The translations under genes and the position numbers were made by a program. DNA of 64,000 nucleotides, from assembly GCF_000523235.1 (NCBI RefSeq), contig NZ_CP006850.1:5766001-5830000 (forward strand), in the 5' to 3' direction. The notes beneath the pieces are model-generated. The model made no database searches and was not told the origin of the DNA. It was given only the letters and a program-made list of their open reading frames with translations. Positions 1-8,474 of the stretch are shown piece by piece. The first letter of the stretch is position 1. Every line of letters begins with the position of its first letter. The stretch is from Nocardia nova SH22a (GTDB lineage: Bacteria > Actinomycetota > Actinomycetes > Mycobacteriales > Mycobacteriaceae).

Positions 1-65
1 TTTCAAAGCGGCACCGCACAGGCGCGCTCCCCCTTCCCTCCAACCAACAAGTAACGGACGGTCTG

Positions 66-509
66 ATGAACATCGACAACGAGGCAGACACCGAGAATCG
101 GGCGGCCCTGGACTGGGTGGCGAACGGACTCGTCGAGCGCACGCCGGGTTCCGAACGCGCGGTGGTTCTCTCGGCCGACGGCTTGCCGCTCGCTCGCTCG
201 GGCAGGCTGACCCGCGACGATGCCGAGCATCTCGCCGCGATGGCCGCGGCACTGCACAGCCTGGCCCGCGGAGTAGGGAACCGGTTCGACAAAGGAGCGC
301 TTCAGCAGACCGTGGTGGAACTCGCCGGGGGCTATCTGCTGGTGGCCGAGGCCGGACACGGCGCATGTCTCGCCCTGTTGGCTTCGATCGACGCCGATCT
401 CGGTTTGCTCGCATACGAAATGAACGTCATGGTCGGCCAGATCCGTGATCAACTGAGCGCGGCGCCACGGATCCTCCCGGACATCGTGAACGCGCCCCTG
501 ACACCATGA
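66..509 (+). CDS. Roadblock/LC7 domain protein (conservon CvnB type)
   Basis: This 147-aa protein fits the roadblock/LC7 (MglB-like) fold: a short N-terminal helix, a VVLSADGLPLARSG strand-turn, a long central helix rich in Ala and His, then a GGYLLVAEAGHGACLALLAS hairpin. In conservons this subunit partners a Ras-like GTPase and a histidine-kinase-like protein at the membrane. It overlaps the following DUF742 gene by 4 nt (ATGA), and the GTPase gene comes next, which is the cvnB-C-D order. The kinase-like cvnA would be expected just upstream, outside the window. The family call is from sequence pattern; the role is from known conservons. Confidence 0.85.
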   Translation: MNIDNEADTENRAALDWVANGLVERTPGSERAVVLSADGLPLARSGRLTRDDAEHLAAMAAALHSLARGVGNRFDKGALQQTVVELAGGYLLVAEAGHGACLALLASIDADLGLLAYEMNVMVGQIRDQLSAAPRILPDIVNAPLTP

Positions 510-886
510 GCACTGGTCGACGGCAGGACTGGGAACTCACCGACGATCCAGGTGTGCTGGTGCGGCCGTTCGCGGTGACACGAGGCAGAGCCGGACGCAA
601 CTTACACCAGCTCGATATTCTCACGCTGGTCGTGGCGGTGAGATCCGACAGCGACCTAGCCGGACTCGCCCCGGAGTACATCGAGATCGTTCGCATGACT
701 CGCGGTCGGCCGCTGTCCATCGCCGAACTGGCCGCCCATCTCGATCTGCTATTGGCGGCGGTAAAGGTGCTCGTCAGTGACTTGATCCAATCCGGGCACG
801 TCATCTACCGATCGCCGACACCAGCTTCCAACAGCCCCCACCCCGAACTTCTCCAGGCGGTACTCGATGGCATTCGTAGACTCTGA
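506..886 (+). CDS. DUF742 protein (conservon CvnC type)
   Basis: This 126-aa protein has the DUF742 layout: an N-terminal VRPFAVTRGRA motif, a central LVVAV stretch, and a winged-helix-like C-terminal half (RGRPLSIAELAAHLDLLLAA followed by VKVLVSDLIQSGHV). DUF742 proteins are the third member of conservons, and the C-terminal part resembles a DNA-binding winged helix whose target is unknown. The start overlaps the stop of the roadblock gene, and its 3' end overlaps the GTPase gene by 20 nt, so the three are almost certainly translated from one mRNA. Confidence 0.85.
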   Translation: MSTGRRQDWELTDDPGVLVRPFAVTRGRAGRNLHQLDILTLVVAVRSDSDLAGLAPEYIEIVRMTRGRPLSIAELAAHLDLLLAAVKVLVSDLIQSGHVIYRSPTPASNSPHPELLQAVLDGIRRL

Positions 887-1448
887 CCTCGTCGACCAAT
901 CCGAAATCGGCTCCGTCGATGCTGTGAAGATACTGATCGCCGGTGGATTCGGCGTCGGCAAGACGACATTGGTCACGACCATCAGCGAGATCACGCCCCT
1001 GCGCACAGAGGAGCGTCTGACCGCCCTCGGCTCCGCGGTCGATGACCTGACCGGGGTGGAAACGAAGACCACGACGACAGTCGCTCTCGACTTCGGTCGT
1101 GTCACGCTCAACCCGCACCTGGTTCTGTACATGTTCGGCACACCAGGACAGAACAGGTTCTGGTTCATGTGGAACGAATTGTCGGTCGGCGCGCTCGGAG
1201 CGGTTGTCCTCGCAGACACCCGGCGACTCGAAGATTCATTCAGCGCAATCGACTATTTCGAGTCGCGCCGAATTCCCTTCGTCATCGCGGTCAATTGCTT
1301 CGATGGAGCCGACATCTATGACGAGCACGAGATACGTGACGCGTTGGCCATCTCCAATTACGCACCTGTTGTTCTGTGCGATGTCCGCGACCGGGAATCT
1401 TCGAAGAATATTCTCGTCCGCCTGATCGAGCACATCATGGCGCCGTGA
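867..1448 (+). CDS. Conservon small GTPase (CvnD type)
   Basis: This 193-aa protein is a Ras/Rab-like P-loop GTPase of the ATP/GTP-binding family that ends conservon operons. Visible motifs are the P-loop GGFGVGKTT near residues 26-34, a threonine-rich switch I (ETKTTTTVALDFG), a switch II motif FGTPGQ, and NCFD in place of NKxD as the G4 motif. In Streptomyces conservons this GTPase cycles with the roadblock protein and controls development or antibiotic production; a role here is inferred. It is the last gene of the operon, since the next gene is on the other strand. Confidence 0.88.
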   Translation: MAFVDSDLVDQSEIGSVDAVKILIAGGFGVGKTTLVTTISEITPLRTEERLTALGSAVDDLTGVETKTTTTVALDFGRVTLNPHLVLYMFGTPGQNRFWFMWNELSVGALGAVVLADTRRLEDSFSAIDYFESRRIPFVIAVNCFDGADIYDEHEIRDALAISNYAPVVLCDVRDRESSKNILVRLIEHIMAP

Positions 1449-1501
1449 TCAGATGCGGCGACCATATCCGGATCCCGAAGAACGATCTGGACGTCGAGCA
1501 T

Positions 1502-2473
1502 CTACTCATGCTCGCCGAGACGACGCAAAATCTCGGCAGCCGCATAGCGTGTACGCCCTGAGGCACTTCGCGGATCGTAGCCGAGTTCCTGCGTGAAGCT
1601 CTCGCGCCTGGCCTGCAGCGTTGAATGATGTACCGAAAGCTGCACCGCTGCAGAGCGGATGCTGTCGGCTTCTACCAGAATGCGCAAGATCCGCGCCGAT
1701 CGCGGGTCGAGCCTCGTCAACGCCGTCACATCATCATGCGGTACATCCGGGTCGTAGGCACGGGCGAGAATCAACATCGCTCCGAGATCCGTCGCGTCCA
1801 CGACTGGGAAAGACGAATCTGCCAGGCGGTATGCGATGACCGCTGCCTCCCACGATTCCGATGCGCGGTCGGCCCGAATCCATTGCCCGAGACCCGCCCG
1901 ACTGGCCGGGACGAACGCACCCGACACATCGAGTGTCGCCCGCAACACTCCGTATCGTGTTGGCACCACCGTCGTCAGCGCACCCGACCGCGCGGCGTCG
2001 GGCGCGGATGCGACGATCCGGATCCTGGATGTCGGCTCCAATCGAAGTGCTGCCAGCGCGACACTACGCTCGGCGAGGGGCCGAGTCGGATCGATGACTA
2101 CCTCGAGCCGACTATCAGGGTTCCGACGTGCCTCGATCAGCTCGACTGCCAACGCCAATCGCTCCACGATCATCTCGTCGTTGGCGTGCAGGGATCCGTC
2201 ACGTTCGAGCCACACGCTGCCACGGGCATCGGTGTGCACCGGAAACCGCTGCGCCGAACTGTCACCGGTTACACGTCGACCTTCGGCGTCGAACCGGGAG
2301 ATCTTTCCATCCCTGTCGGCTCCGGCCACGACTCCGGAGAGCACCGCGGCCGCCCGAAGAAGGCCATCGAGGCCCGCACCTCGGGCGACCAGAACGTCGA
2401 AATACGATACGACCTTCAGCGCTTCGCTCGCCTCTGGATCGACAGAGATGAGCTTTCCAACCAGTTCCTGCAT
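1502..2473 (-). CDS. PucR-type helix-turn-helix transcriptional regulator
   Basis: A 323-aa regulator. The C-terminal quarter has a PucR-family HTH (AILRILVEADSIRSAAVQ, then LSVHHSTLQARRESFTQELG, then a second helix ending AAEILRRLGEHE). The first 240 residues have no HTH and resemble the variable sensory half of PucR/CdaR-like proteins. A GGAG ribosome-binding site lies 7 nt before the ATG. It is followed on the same strand by an HSL hydrolase (start 3504, upstream in transcription) with only about 50 nt between them, so it may be co-transcribed with or control the hydrolase. The ligand is unknown. Confidence 0.7.
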   Translation of the reverse strand: MQELVGKLISVDPEASEALKVVSYFDVLVARGAGLDGLLRAAAVLSGVVAGADRDGKISRFDAEGRRVTGDSSAQRFPVHTDARGSVWLERDGSLHANDEMIVERLALAVELIEARRNPDSRLEVVIDPTRPLAERSVALAALRLEPTSRIRIVASAPDAARSGALTTVVPTRYGVLRATLDVSGAFVPASRAGLGQWIRADRASESWEAAVIAYRLADSSFPVVDATDLGAMLILARAYDPDVPHDDVTALTRLDPRSARILRILVEADSIRSAAVQLSVHHSTLQARRESFTQELGYDPRSASGRTRYAAAEILRRLGEHE

Positions 2474-2523
2474 CTATGTGCTCCGTCACAATATCGGCCC
2501 TCAGCCTACTCCGATGGGGGCTT

Positions 2524-3504
2524 CTATTCGCCCAGCAAGCGCGCTATCCAAGAGTTTCGCGCTTCTACCGCTGCCTGCGAAAGCGCGGTGTGAGGCGCGA
2601 GATCAACGAATCCATGGAATCCCCCCGGCCACACATGCAGCTCGGCCGACACGCCGGCGGCCCACAGTGACGTTGCGTAGCTGACATCCTCATCGCGGAA
2701 TACTTCCACCGAACCACACTCGATGAAGGCAGGCGGGAGCGCTGACAGGTCGGTTGCCCGTGCTGGGGCCGCATAGATCGACACCTCGTCGGTACCTTGG
2801 CGCTCCCCGAGCAGTGCCCTCCACGCCATCACATTCGTCAGACCGTCCCAGATACCGACACCGACAATCTGCTTCGACGAGACCGTCTGATTGCGGTCAT
2901 CCAGCATCGGGCAGAGCAACATTTGTCCCAGAATCGCCGGCCCTTGACGGTCCCGCGCCAGAAGTGCGATCCCGGCTGCGAGCCCTCCGCCCGCGCTGGC
3001 GCCGCAGACTAGAATCCGGTCCGGATCGATCCCGAGTTCGACCGCATGCTCAGCCGTCCACCGAAGACCTGCGAAGCAGTCCTCCACAGGGTAGGGGTCA
3101 GGGAACTCCGGAGCCATCCGGTACTCGACCGAAACCACTACGACGTCGTGCTCGATGATCCACGATGTCATCGATGACAGGCCGCTCAAGCGGCTGCCGA
3201 CGATCATGCCGCCGCCATGCGTGAAGTAGATGGCCGGGCCGGGACGGTGATGATCTGCACGGGCAACCACGGAAACCGCTATCTCTGCATCGCCGTAGGC
3301 AGGAATCATCACATCGCGACGAATCAGGCCGAGACCCTCCGCCCGAAGGTCGTAATCTTCCGCCGTGATATCCGACATTTCACGCAGACGCGGAATCTGG
3401 TCCCGCGTGATAGTCGGCGGCAACTGTTCTGCGATGGCCACCAGCGCAGCTTCAAGTTCAGGATCGAACGGCGGGCGAGGAACCCTGCGGGCCCAGCTTG
3501 ACAA
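2524..3504 (-). CDS. Alpha/beta hydrolase of the HSL (hormone-sensitive lipase) family
   Basis: A cytoplasmic carboxylesterase-like protein of 326 aa when started at TTG 3504, which has GGGAG 5 nt upstream. This start also gives exactly the length of its paralogue at 4460-5440. HSL landmarks are the HGGG oxyanion motif (residues 96-99), GASAGG with nucleophile Ser170, a probable acid Asp271 in FRDED, and His297 in GFHGF. The family hydrolyses short-chain acyl esters; the natural substrate is unknown. It sits between the PucR regulator and the prp remnant on the same strand. The main uncertainty is whether translation begins 8 codons earlier. Confidence 0.85.
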   Translation of the reverse strand: MSSWARRVPRPPFDPELEAALVAIAEQLPPTITRDQIPRLREMSDITAEDYDLRAEGLGLIRRDVMIPAYGDAEIAVSVVARADHHRPGPAIYFTHGGGMIVGSRLSGLSSMTSWIIEHDVVVVSVEYRMAPEFPDPYPVEDCFAGLRWTAEHAVELGIDPDRILVCGASAGGGLAAGIALLARDRQGPAILGQMLLCPMLDDRNQTVSSKQIVGVGIWDGLTNVMAWRALLGERQGTDEVSIYAAPARATDLSALPPAFIECGSVEVFRDEDVSYATSLWAAGVSAELHVWPGGFHGFVDLAPHTALSQAAVEARNSWIARLLGE

Positions 3505-3684
3505 CGGATCTCCCTTTTCCAGCCGCAACGCTGCGGTCTGTAACCATCGTCACATCCCATCGCCCAATTCGAGCACCCGCCATTCGCGGCAGGAGTGGAG
3601 CACTGCGACCCGCCATTCGCGCGCTCCCCGTCCGAGCGCGGCCCGTGCGCTGTCGCCCGAGCGGCAGCAGGTGGGGCTGGACGC

Positions 3685-4463
3685 TCAGACGAAAGGGCGC
3701 TGTGGCACGCCGACGTATTCGCTCAGCGGCCGGATCAGGGCATTGGACTCGCCCTGTTCGATGATGTGCGCGGTCCACCCGGTGATCCGGGACATCACGA
3801 AGATCGGGGTGAACACCTCGATATCGAACCCGAGCAGGTAATAGGCCGGGCCCGTGGGGAAGTCGAGATTCGGCTTGATCCCCGTGGCGTCGTTCATGGT
3901 GCGCTCGAGGATCTCGTACATCTCGACCCACTTCTGCCCACCGGTGCTCGCGGCGATGTCGAGGAACGCCTTCTTCATCGTCGGCACCCGGGAATCACCG
4001 TTCTTGTAGACCCGGTGACCGAACCCCATGACCTTTTCCTTGTTCGCCAGCTTGTTGCGCAGCCACTACTCCGCCAGAGCGGATCATCGATCTCGAGCAT
4101 GTCGCGCATGACGGCAGTACTCGGCGGCCAGCAACGTGTCGTGGAAATCCAACTCGCGCACCGCAACCCCGTTGGCCCACGCCGCCCAACTCCGGCGAAA
4201 ACCGGCCCTCGACACCGAACACGGTCGAACCCGGCCGGTACGGATGCGCCAGCGCCTGAGCACGAGCATTCGACACCGGACGACGGGTCAGCGACGCGGC
4301 GGCCACTGCGGCATTGTCGATGATCCGATTGACGATTATCTCCTCCGTCTCCGGCGCGACCTCCACCGGATCGGTGGCAACCTCGGCGACCCGCCACGCG
4401 AGATGCTCCTCACGCGGGAACGCCTCGGCGGAACGGTGCGGTACGGACGAGACGATTCTTCAT
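3685..4463 (-). pseudogene. Deletion chimera of prpD (5' part) and prpC (3' part)
   Basis: Read on the minus strand, the ATG at 4463 starts a PrpD (2-methylcitrate dehydratase) N-terminus: HRSAEAFPREEHLAW, then VNRIIDNAAVAAASL, then [20 protein letters not shown]. At least two frameshifts are needed to read this through. Near 4112-4120 the sequence changes abruptly to the C-terminal third of PrpC (2-methylcitrate synthase): [11 protein letters not shown], an in-frame TAG where AEEWL would be expected, then KVMGFGHRVYKNGDSRVP to the normal end. Actinobacterial prp loci run prpD-prpB-prpC, so one deletion removed the end of prpD, prpB and the start of prpC. The product cannot be functional. Confidence 0.85.
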
Positions 4464-5440
4464 GAGCCCAGCACCCTCGCAATCCACGAGGCGCGGGCCG
4501 CGTGTGCGGCATGGACGATGGCCGCATCGGTTGCGATCGTGTCGAAGCCGTGGAAAGCACCTGCCCACACGTGGAGCTCCGTTTGAACGCCCGCCTCCCA
4601 CAAGGCGTTCGCGTAGGCGATGTTCTCGTCACGGAACAGCTCGTTGGAACCGCAATCGATATAGGCGGGAGGCAGTCCCGACAAGTCAGTAGCGCGGGAC
4701 GGGGCAGCATAGTGTGAGATGTTCCCGTTCTCACGCTGCCGTCCGAGGTAGGCGTCCCATGCGGTTTCACTGCTCGTCCGGCTCCAGATCAGACCGTCCG
4801 CGCATTGGTCGGCGGAGACGGTCTCGTGCCGGTCGTCAAGCATCGGATAGCACAGCACCTGCCCCAACAGCCGCGGGCCCTTCCGATCGCGGGCAAGCAA
4901 CGCGGTACCGGCCGACAACCCACCGCCGGCACTCTGTCCGACTATCACGATCCGGTCGGGGTCGATTCCGAGTTCGTCGGCGTGCTCCACAGTCCAGACC
5001 AACCCGGCATAGCAGTCCTCCACCGGATACGGATCCGGAAACTCGGGAGCCAGTCGATAGTCGACGGTGACAAGCACCGCGTCGTGGTCGGCCACCCAGG
5101 GAACAAACGTAGGCGCCCCCACCCTGCGGTGGCCGACCATCATGCCGCCCCCGTGAAGGTGATAAAGCCCTGGGCCCTTGCCTTTGTGATCGGCTCGTGC
5201 GATCACGGTTACTTCCAGATCCACACCTTCGTACCCCTTGATCGTGATATCCCTCTGGGTCAATCCCGCCGCGGCGAGAAGCTCCGGGATCGTGTCCGGC
5301 ATGTCCGCGAGGATTTCCCGCATCTGCGGAACCATGTCAGCCGTCAATTGCGCCGGGAACTGCGCTATGAGGGCCGCAGACTGCGCCTCAAGTTCGCGGT
5401 CGAGCGGCAGACTCGGGTATGGGATTCCGTTGTGTGACAT
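4460..5440 (-). CDS. Alpha/beta hydrolase of the HSL family (paralogue of 2524-3504)
   Basis: This 326-aa esterase-like protein aligns without gaps to the hydrolase at 2524-3504 at least through its first 180 residues. It has HGGG at residues 96-99, GQSAGG with Ser170, an FRDEN acid region, and an AFHGF histidine. GGAG precedes the ATG by 7 nt. Its TGA stop overlaps the ATG of the dead prpD gene (ATGA), so it was once translationally coupled to a propionate (methylcitrate) operon. That suggests it released propionyl or other short acyl groups for prpDBC, which is inference. The two intact copies now flank the prp remnant. Confidence 0.87.
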   Translation of the reverse strand: MSHNGIPYPSLPLDRELEAQSAALIAQFPAQLTADMVPQMREILADMPDTIPELLAAAGLTQRDITIKGYEGVDLEVTVIARADHKGKGPGLYHLHGGGMMVGHRRVGAPTFVPWVADHDAVLVTVDYRLAPEFPDPYPVEDCYAGLVWTVEHADELGIDPDRIVIVGQSAGGGLSAGTALLARDRKGPRLLGQVLCYPMLDDRHETVSADQCADGLIWSRTSSETAWDAYLGRQRENGNISHYAAPSRATDLSGLPPAYIDCGSNELFRDENIAYANALWEAGVQTELHVWAGAFHGFDTIATDAAIVHAAHAARASWIARVLGS

Positions 5441-5707
5441 GTGAGCTCCGTTGCTGAGTTAACGCCAAGGGCAGCTCAAACATTGCCGGACATACATCAC
5501 CACTGGATCCGCCAATAGTGGCCGCTTTCGAACCCTCGCTAGCCATTTGGCGGATTGGCTGGAGAACAGCCGGACGTTCCCAGGATGTGCCCGGGGCTCG
5601 GCGATGGCTGGTTGTTGCTATGAAGTCCGTCGAAAAGGCGACCGAGCAGAGCAATGCGGCGATCGACCGACAGCGAGGTCGGCGATACAGCCGTTGGCGA
5701 GGATCAC

Positions 5708-6295
5708 TCAGTCCGGCAGCACGACGGGCCGGATGTGAGAGTAGGTCTGGTCGAGACGTATCAGCATGGCCGCCCTCGTGGTCGGATCCAATGGTTCGGG
5801 TTCCTCGACGAGCCATTCGGCGAGCGCCATGGCGCCCGCCGAGGACAGGAACTTCGCCAACTCGTGGATCTCGGCTTCGCCAACAGCGCCATCGCTGCGT
5901 TGACGCAGCGAGTCGGCCCCGCTCGAGATGAACAGGTCGGTGATTGTGCGGAGAACCATCAGCGCCGCCGGACCGAGGAGCAAGGCGCGGTAGAAACGAC
6001 GATAATGGGCGAAATGCTCGTACAGCATCTGCGCCGCTCGTAGCGGGTCAGCAGGGTCGGGATCGAAGTTCGGCAGCAGTTCCCGGTTGATCAGAGCCGT
6101 CATCGCGGCACACAGTATGCGATCACGATCCCCGTAGTGCTGGTACAGAACCGGTCGACTTACTCCAGCCGCTTCGGCCAGCTCGGTCATCGAAATTGCC
6201 GACGTCTCACGTTCAGTCACCAACGTGATGGTTGCATCCATGATCGCGGCCCGCGATCGCCGCACTCGCCGGTCCGACGGGTCCATCTGCCCCAT
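5708..6295 (-). CDS. TetR family transcriptional regulator
   Basis: A regulator of about 195 aa. The N-terminal HTH is clear: RVRRSRAAIMDATITLV, then SMTELAEAAGVSRPVLYQHY and a GDRDRIL turn. The C-terminal half is the variable ligand-binding domain. An upstream in-frame extension to 6367 encodes Cys/His-rich, non-conserved residues, so a start at 6295 (MGQMDP) or the next Met is preferred; the ribosome-binding site is weak for either. It is divergent from the secreted lipase gene at 6506 across a 210-nt AT-richer gap and may control it and itself. A possible operator was not resolved. Confidence 0.8.
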   Translation of the reverse strand: MGQMDPSDRRVRRSRAAIMDATITLVTERETSAISMTELAEAAGVSRPVLYQHYGDRDRILCAAMTALINRELLPNFDPDPADPLRAAQMLYEHFAHYRRFYRALLLGPAALMVLRTITDLFISSGADSLRQRSDGAVGEAEIHELAKFLSSAGAMALAEWLVEEPEPLDPTTRAAMLIRLDQTYSHIRPVVLPD

Positions 6296-6505
6296 ATCCG
6301 AAACTTTACGCTTGATATTTATTTCACAGGTGTTAATGTGGCATCGACTCATCCAGCAGTGACTCACCTCACAGGCCGGATTCGATGGACCGCAGTGTCA
6401 GCACCCTGCCTCCAAACGTGAGCCCCCTGTCGGGCACAGCTATCCGATATCGGATCGGGATGAGGGAATTCGCGCCCCTGGCGCCAAACGAAAGGATCGA
6501 AACCA

Positions 6506-7807
6506 GTGAAGAAGTTGACCGCCATCGGCAGCGTGGCCGTGGGCGTCATCACAATGGCACTAGGGGCCACACCTTTTGTGCTCGCGCCGTCGGCTCACGC
6601 AAGCCCGGACACGTTCTACGAGTACACAGGCCACCAACCGCTGTCCGCGATCGCCCCGGGGACCGTACTCGATACCCGAACACTGCCGTACCACGCCTTC
6701 GGCTTGGCAACCCCGGTCACCGCTGTCCAACTGCTTTACCGGACGACCGACGCCCGACAGCGCCCGAGCGTGAACGTTACCTCCGTCCTCATACCGCCCG
6801 GCGCAAATCCTGACGAAGCGGTGGCTTTTCAATCGGCATACGATTCGCTCAATCCTGCCGACGGACCCTCACGCGCCATCGCTGGCGACAACCCGATCAG
6901 CCTGACCAACGGGGAAGGACCGGATTTCGTTCCGTTCCTGGCACAGAGGCGACCAGTCATTGTTGCCGATACCGAGGGGCCGGATGCCGACTTCCTCGTC
7001 GGACCCGTATACGGAACTGCCACACTCGATTCCATCCGCGCAGCCACACACTCTGCGGTTACCGGTCTCAGCCCCCGCACCCGGATCGGGTTGTTCGGCT
7101 ACTCCGGCGGCGGGCTCGGCACTGCGTGGACCGCAGCACTTGCCCCTTCCTACGCGCCCGACGTCAACGAACAACTGGTCGGCGCAGCGCTCGGCGGACT
7201 CCCGGTCAACCCAGCTCAAGTGCTGCGTTACATCGCGGGGAGCCCGCTGTGGGGCGGACTGGCACCCATGGTCCTCATCGGCATCTCACGCGCGTACGGC
7301 ATAGACCTGGCCTCCTATCTCAGCGACTCCGGCTCCCAACTATTTTCCAAACTCAGCAGCACCCCCTTGAACCAGGTGCTTGGTCAATATCAAGGGCTGA
7401 CCTGGGACCAGATGTTCAAACCGAACTACCACAGCCCCGGCGCGATCGCCCCGCTCGCCGAGGCAATGCGCAAGGTCAATCTCGGGTCTGCACCCACGCC
7501 GACCACCCCGATGTTCATCGGACAAGCCGCCAACGGTGCGCTGGTCGGCGCCAACGATGCCCAACCCGGAATCGGGCACGGTGACGGCGTGACAATCGCC
7601 GGTGACGTACGGAGCCTGGCACGCCAGTACTGCGACACCGGTAACAGCGCGATCTCCTACCGCCAGTACGACACCCTCGAACACACAACTGCGGTGCCGG
7701 CATGGATGAACGAAGCTCTGCCCTGGCTCAACGACCGGTTTGCCGGTGCTCCGACAGTCGGTAACTGTCCAACCATCGCACCCGGCAACGTCTTGACATA
7801 CCCGTGA
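6506..7807 (+). CDS. Secreted lipase (LIP / secretory lipase family)
   Basis: A 433-aa secreted alpha/beta hydrolase. Residues 1-32 form a Sec signal peptide (KK, a hydrophobic core, then PSAHA before SPD). The nucleophile elbow is LFGYSGGGLG with Ser200, preceded by ATHSAVTGLSPRTRIGL, as in secretory lipases. A conserved C-terminal NDRFAG...NC segment completes the family pattern. Such enzymes hydrolyse triacylglycerols or long-chain esters outside the cell. It is divergent from the TetR gene, and no downstream gene on this strand shares an operon. It fits the intracellular esterases and acyl-CoA ligases nearby as the extracellular step. Confidence 0.85.
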   Translation: MKKLTAIGSVAVGVITMALGATPFVLAPSAHASPDTFYEYTGHQPLSAIAPGTVLDTRTLPYHAFGLATPVTAVQLLYRTTDARQRPSVNVTSVLIPPGANPDEAVAFQSAYDSLNPADGPSRAIAGDNPISLTNGEGPDFVPFLAQRRPVIVADTEGPDADFLVGPVYGTATLDSIRAATHSAVTGLSPRTRIGLFGYSGGGLGTAWTAALAPSYAPDVNEQLVGAALGGLPVNPAQVLRYIAGSPLWGGLAPMVLIGISRAYGIDLASYLSDSGSQLFSKLSSTPLNQVLGQYQGLTWDQMFKPNYHSPGAIAPLAEAMRKVNLGSAPTPTTPMFIGQAANGALVGANDAQPGIGHGDGVTIAGDVRSLARQYCDTGNSAISYRQYDTLEHTTAVPAWMNEALPWLNDRFAGAPTVGNCPTIAPGNVLTYP

Positions 7808-7930
7808 GCAGCACCTCCGACAGATCCGGAGCCGGATTCTATTTCTCGACACCCAATCCATCACGTGACGTAATGCTTCCGCGGGGCCCCCGCTGCTGCC
7901 CGAGGACATTGCCGCCCCGATGACACCTCT

Positions 7931-7951
7931 GACGCGGGTTCGGCCCGCGTC
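7931..7951 (+). terminator. Hairpin downstream of the lipase gene
   Basis: A perfect 8-bp stem (GACGCGGG / CCCGCGTC) with a 5-nt loop lies 124 nt after the lipase stop, without a T-tract. It may end the lipase mRNA, but the distance makes this uncertain. The rest of 7808-8194 shows no convincing gene. Confidence 0.3.
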
Positions 7952-8194
7952 CCCGAAGCCCGAGTTTCTCAATGGATCACAGATCTCGGTGTGGCGCGGT
8001 GTTGACACGCAGGCGGCAGTCCTCAACAGCCGCGCGACCGACGCGAGGGATCCCATCCTTCTGACTCTCTGCGGTCCCCAGTTCGTCGGCAGTTTCTGGT
8101 ATTAGTCCAAGAGAAGCCAGTACTCGAACCAGAGCCGTTCGTCGCACAGGACCGCGCCGTCACCAGGAGAGAACACGCCTTGCGATTCCTTGCG

Positions 8195-8237
8195 GCATAA
8201 CGGGTCCCGCGGCGTTCGGCCACGGGACCCGTTATGC
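8195..8237 (-). terminator. 15-bp hairpin terminator of the truncated gene at 8244
   Basis: The arms at 8195-8209 (GCATAACGGGTCCCG) and 8223-8237 are perfect reverse complements around a 13-nt loop. The hairpin begins 7 nt after the stop codon of the minus-strand gene remnant, so it is that gene's terminator. There is no T-tract, as is usual for actinobacterial terminators. Confidence 0.6.
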
Positions 8238-8243
8238 GCTGGG

Positions 8244-8472
8244 TCAGCGCTGCACGTGAACCTGGATCGGCTGGGAGGCTCCCGGGCCGAACTGGATTTC
8301 GACCGTTGGCGTGTACAGCAGGAGCGCGCCGCAGCCGACAACGACCGTCGGCCACCTCAGCTTCTTCACCAGGGCAACACCGTCGAACGTTGCCCTGCCC
8401 CGCAGTGCAACCTCCACCGAGAGGCCGCTGCGGATCTGCGTGCCCGGAACATTTGAGAACTTCTGAGTGAGG
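8244..8472 (-). pseudogene. C-terminal remnant of an unidentified gene, cut off next to an IS
   Basis: An open minus-strand frame of about 75 codons ends at TGA 8246-8244. It reads QKFSNVPGTQIRSGLSVEVA, then RGRATFDGVALVKKLRWPTV, then VVVGCGALLLYTPTVEIQFG and SQPIQVHVQR. It has a hydrophobic segment near the end, no start codon, and runs directly into IS3 sequence near 8470. Clean termination with a strong hairpin argues that it is the true 3' end of a gene whose 5' part was lost when the insertion sequence arrived or rearranged. I do not recognise the family. Confidence 0.45.
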
Positions 8473-8474
8473 TT

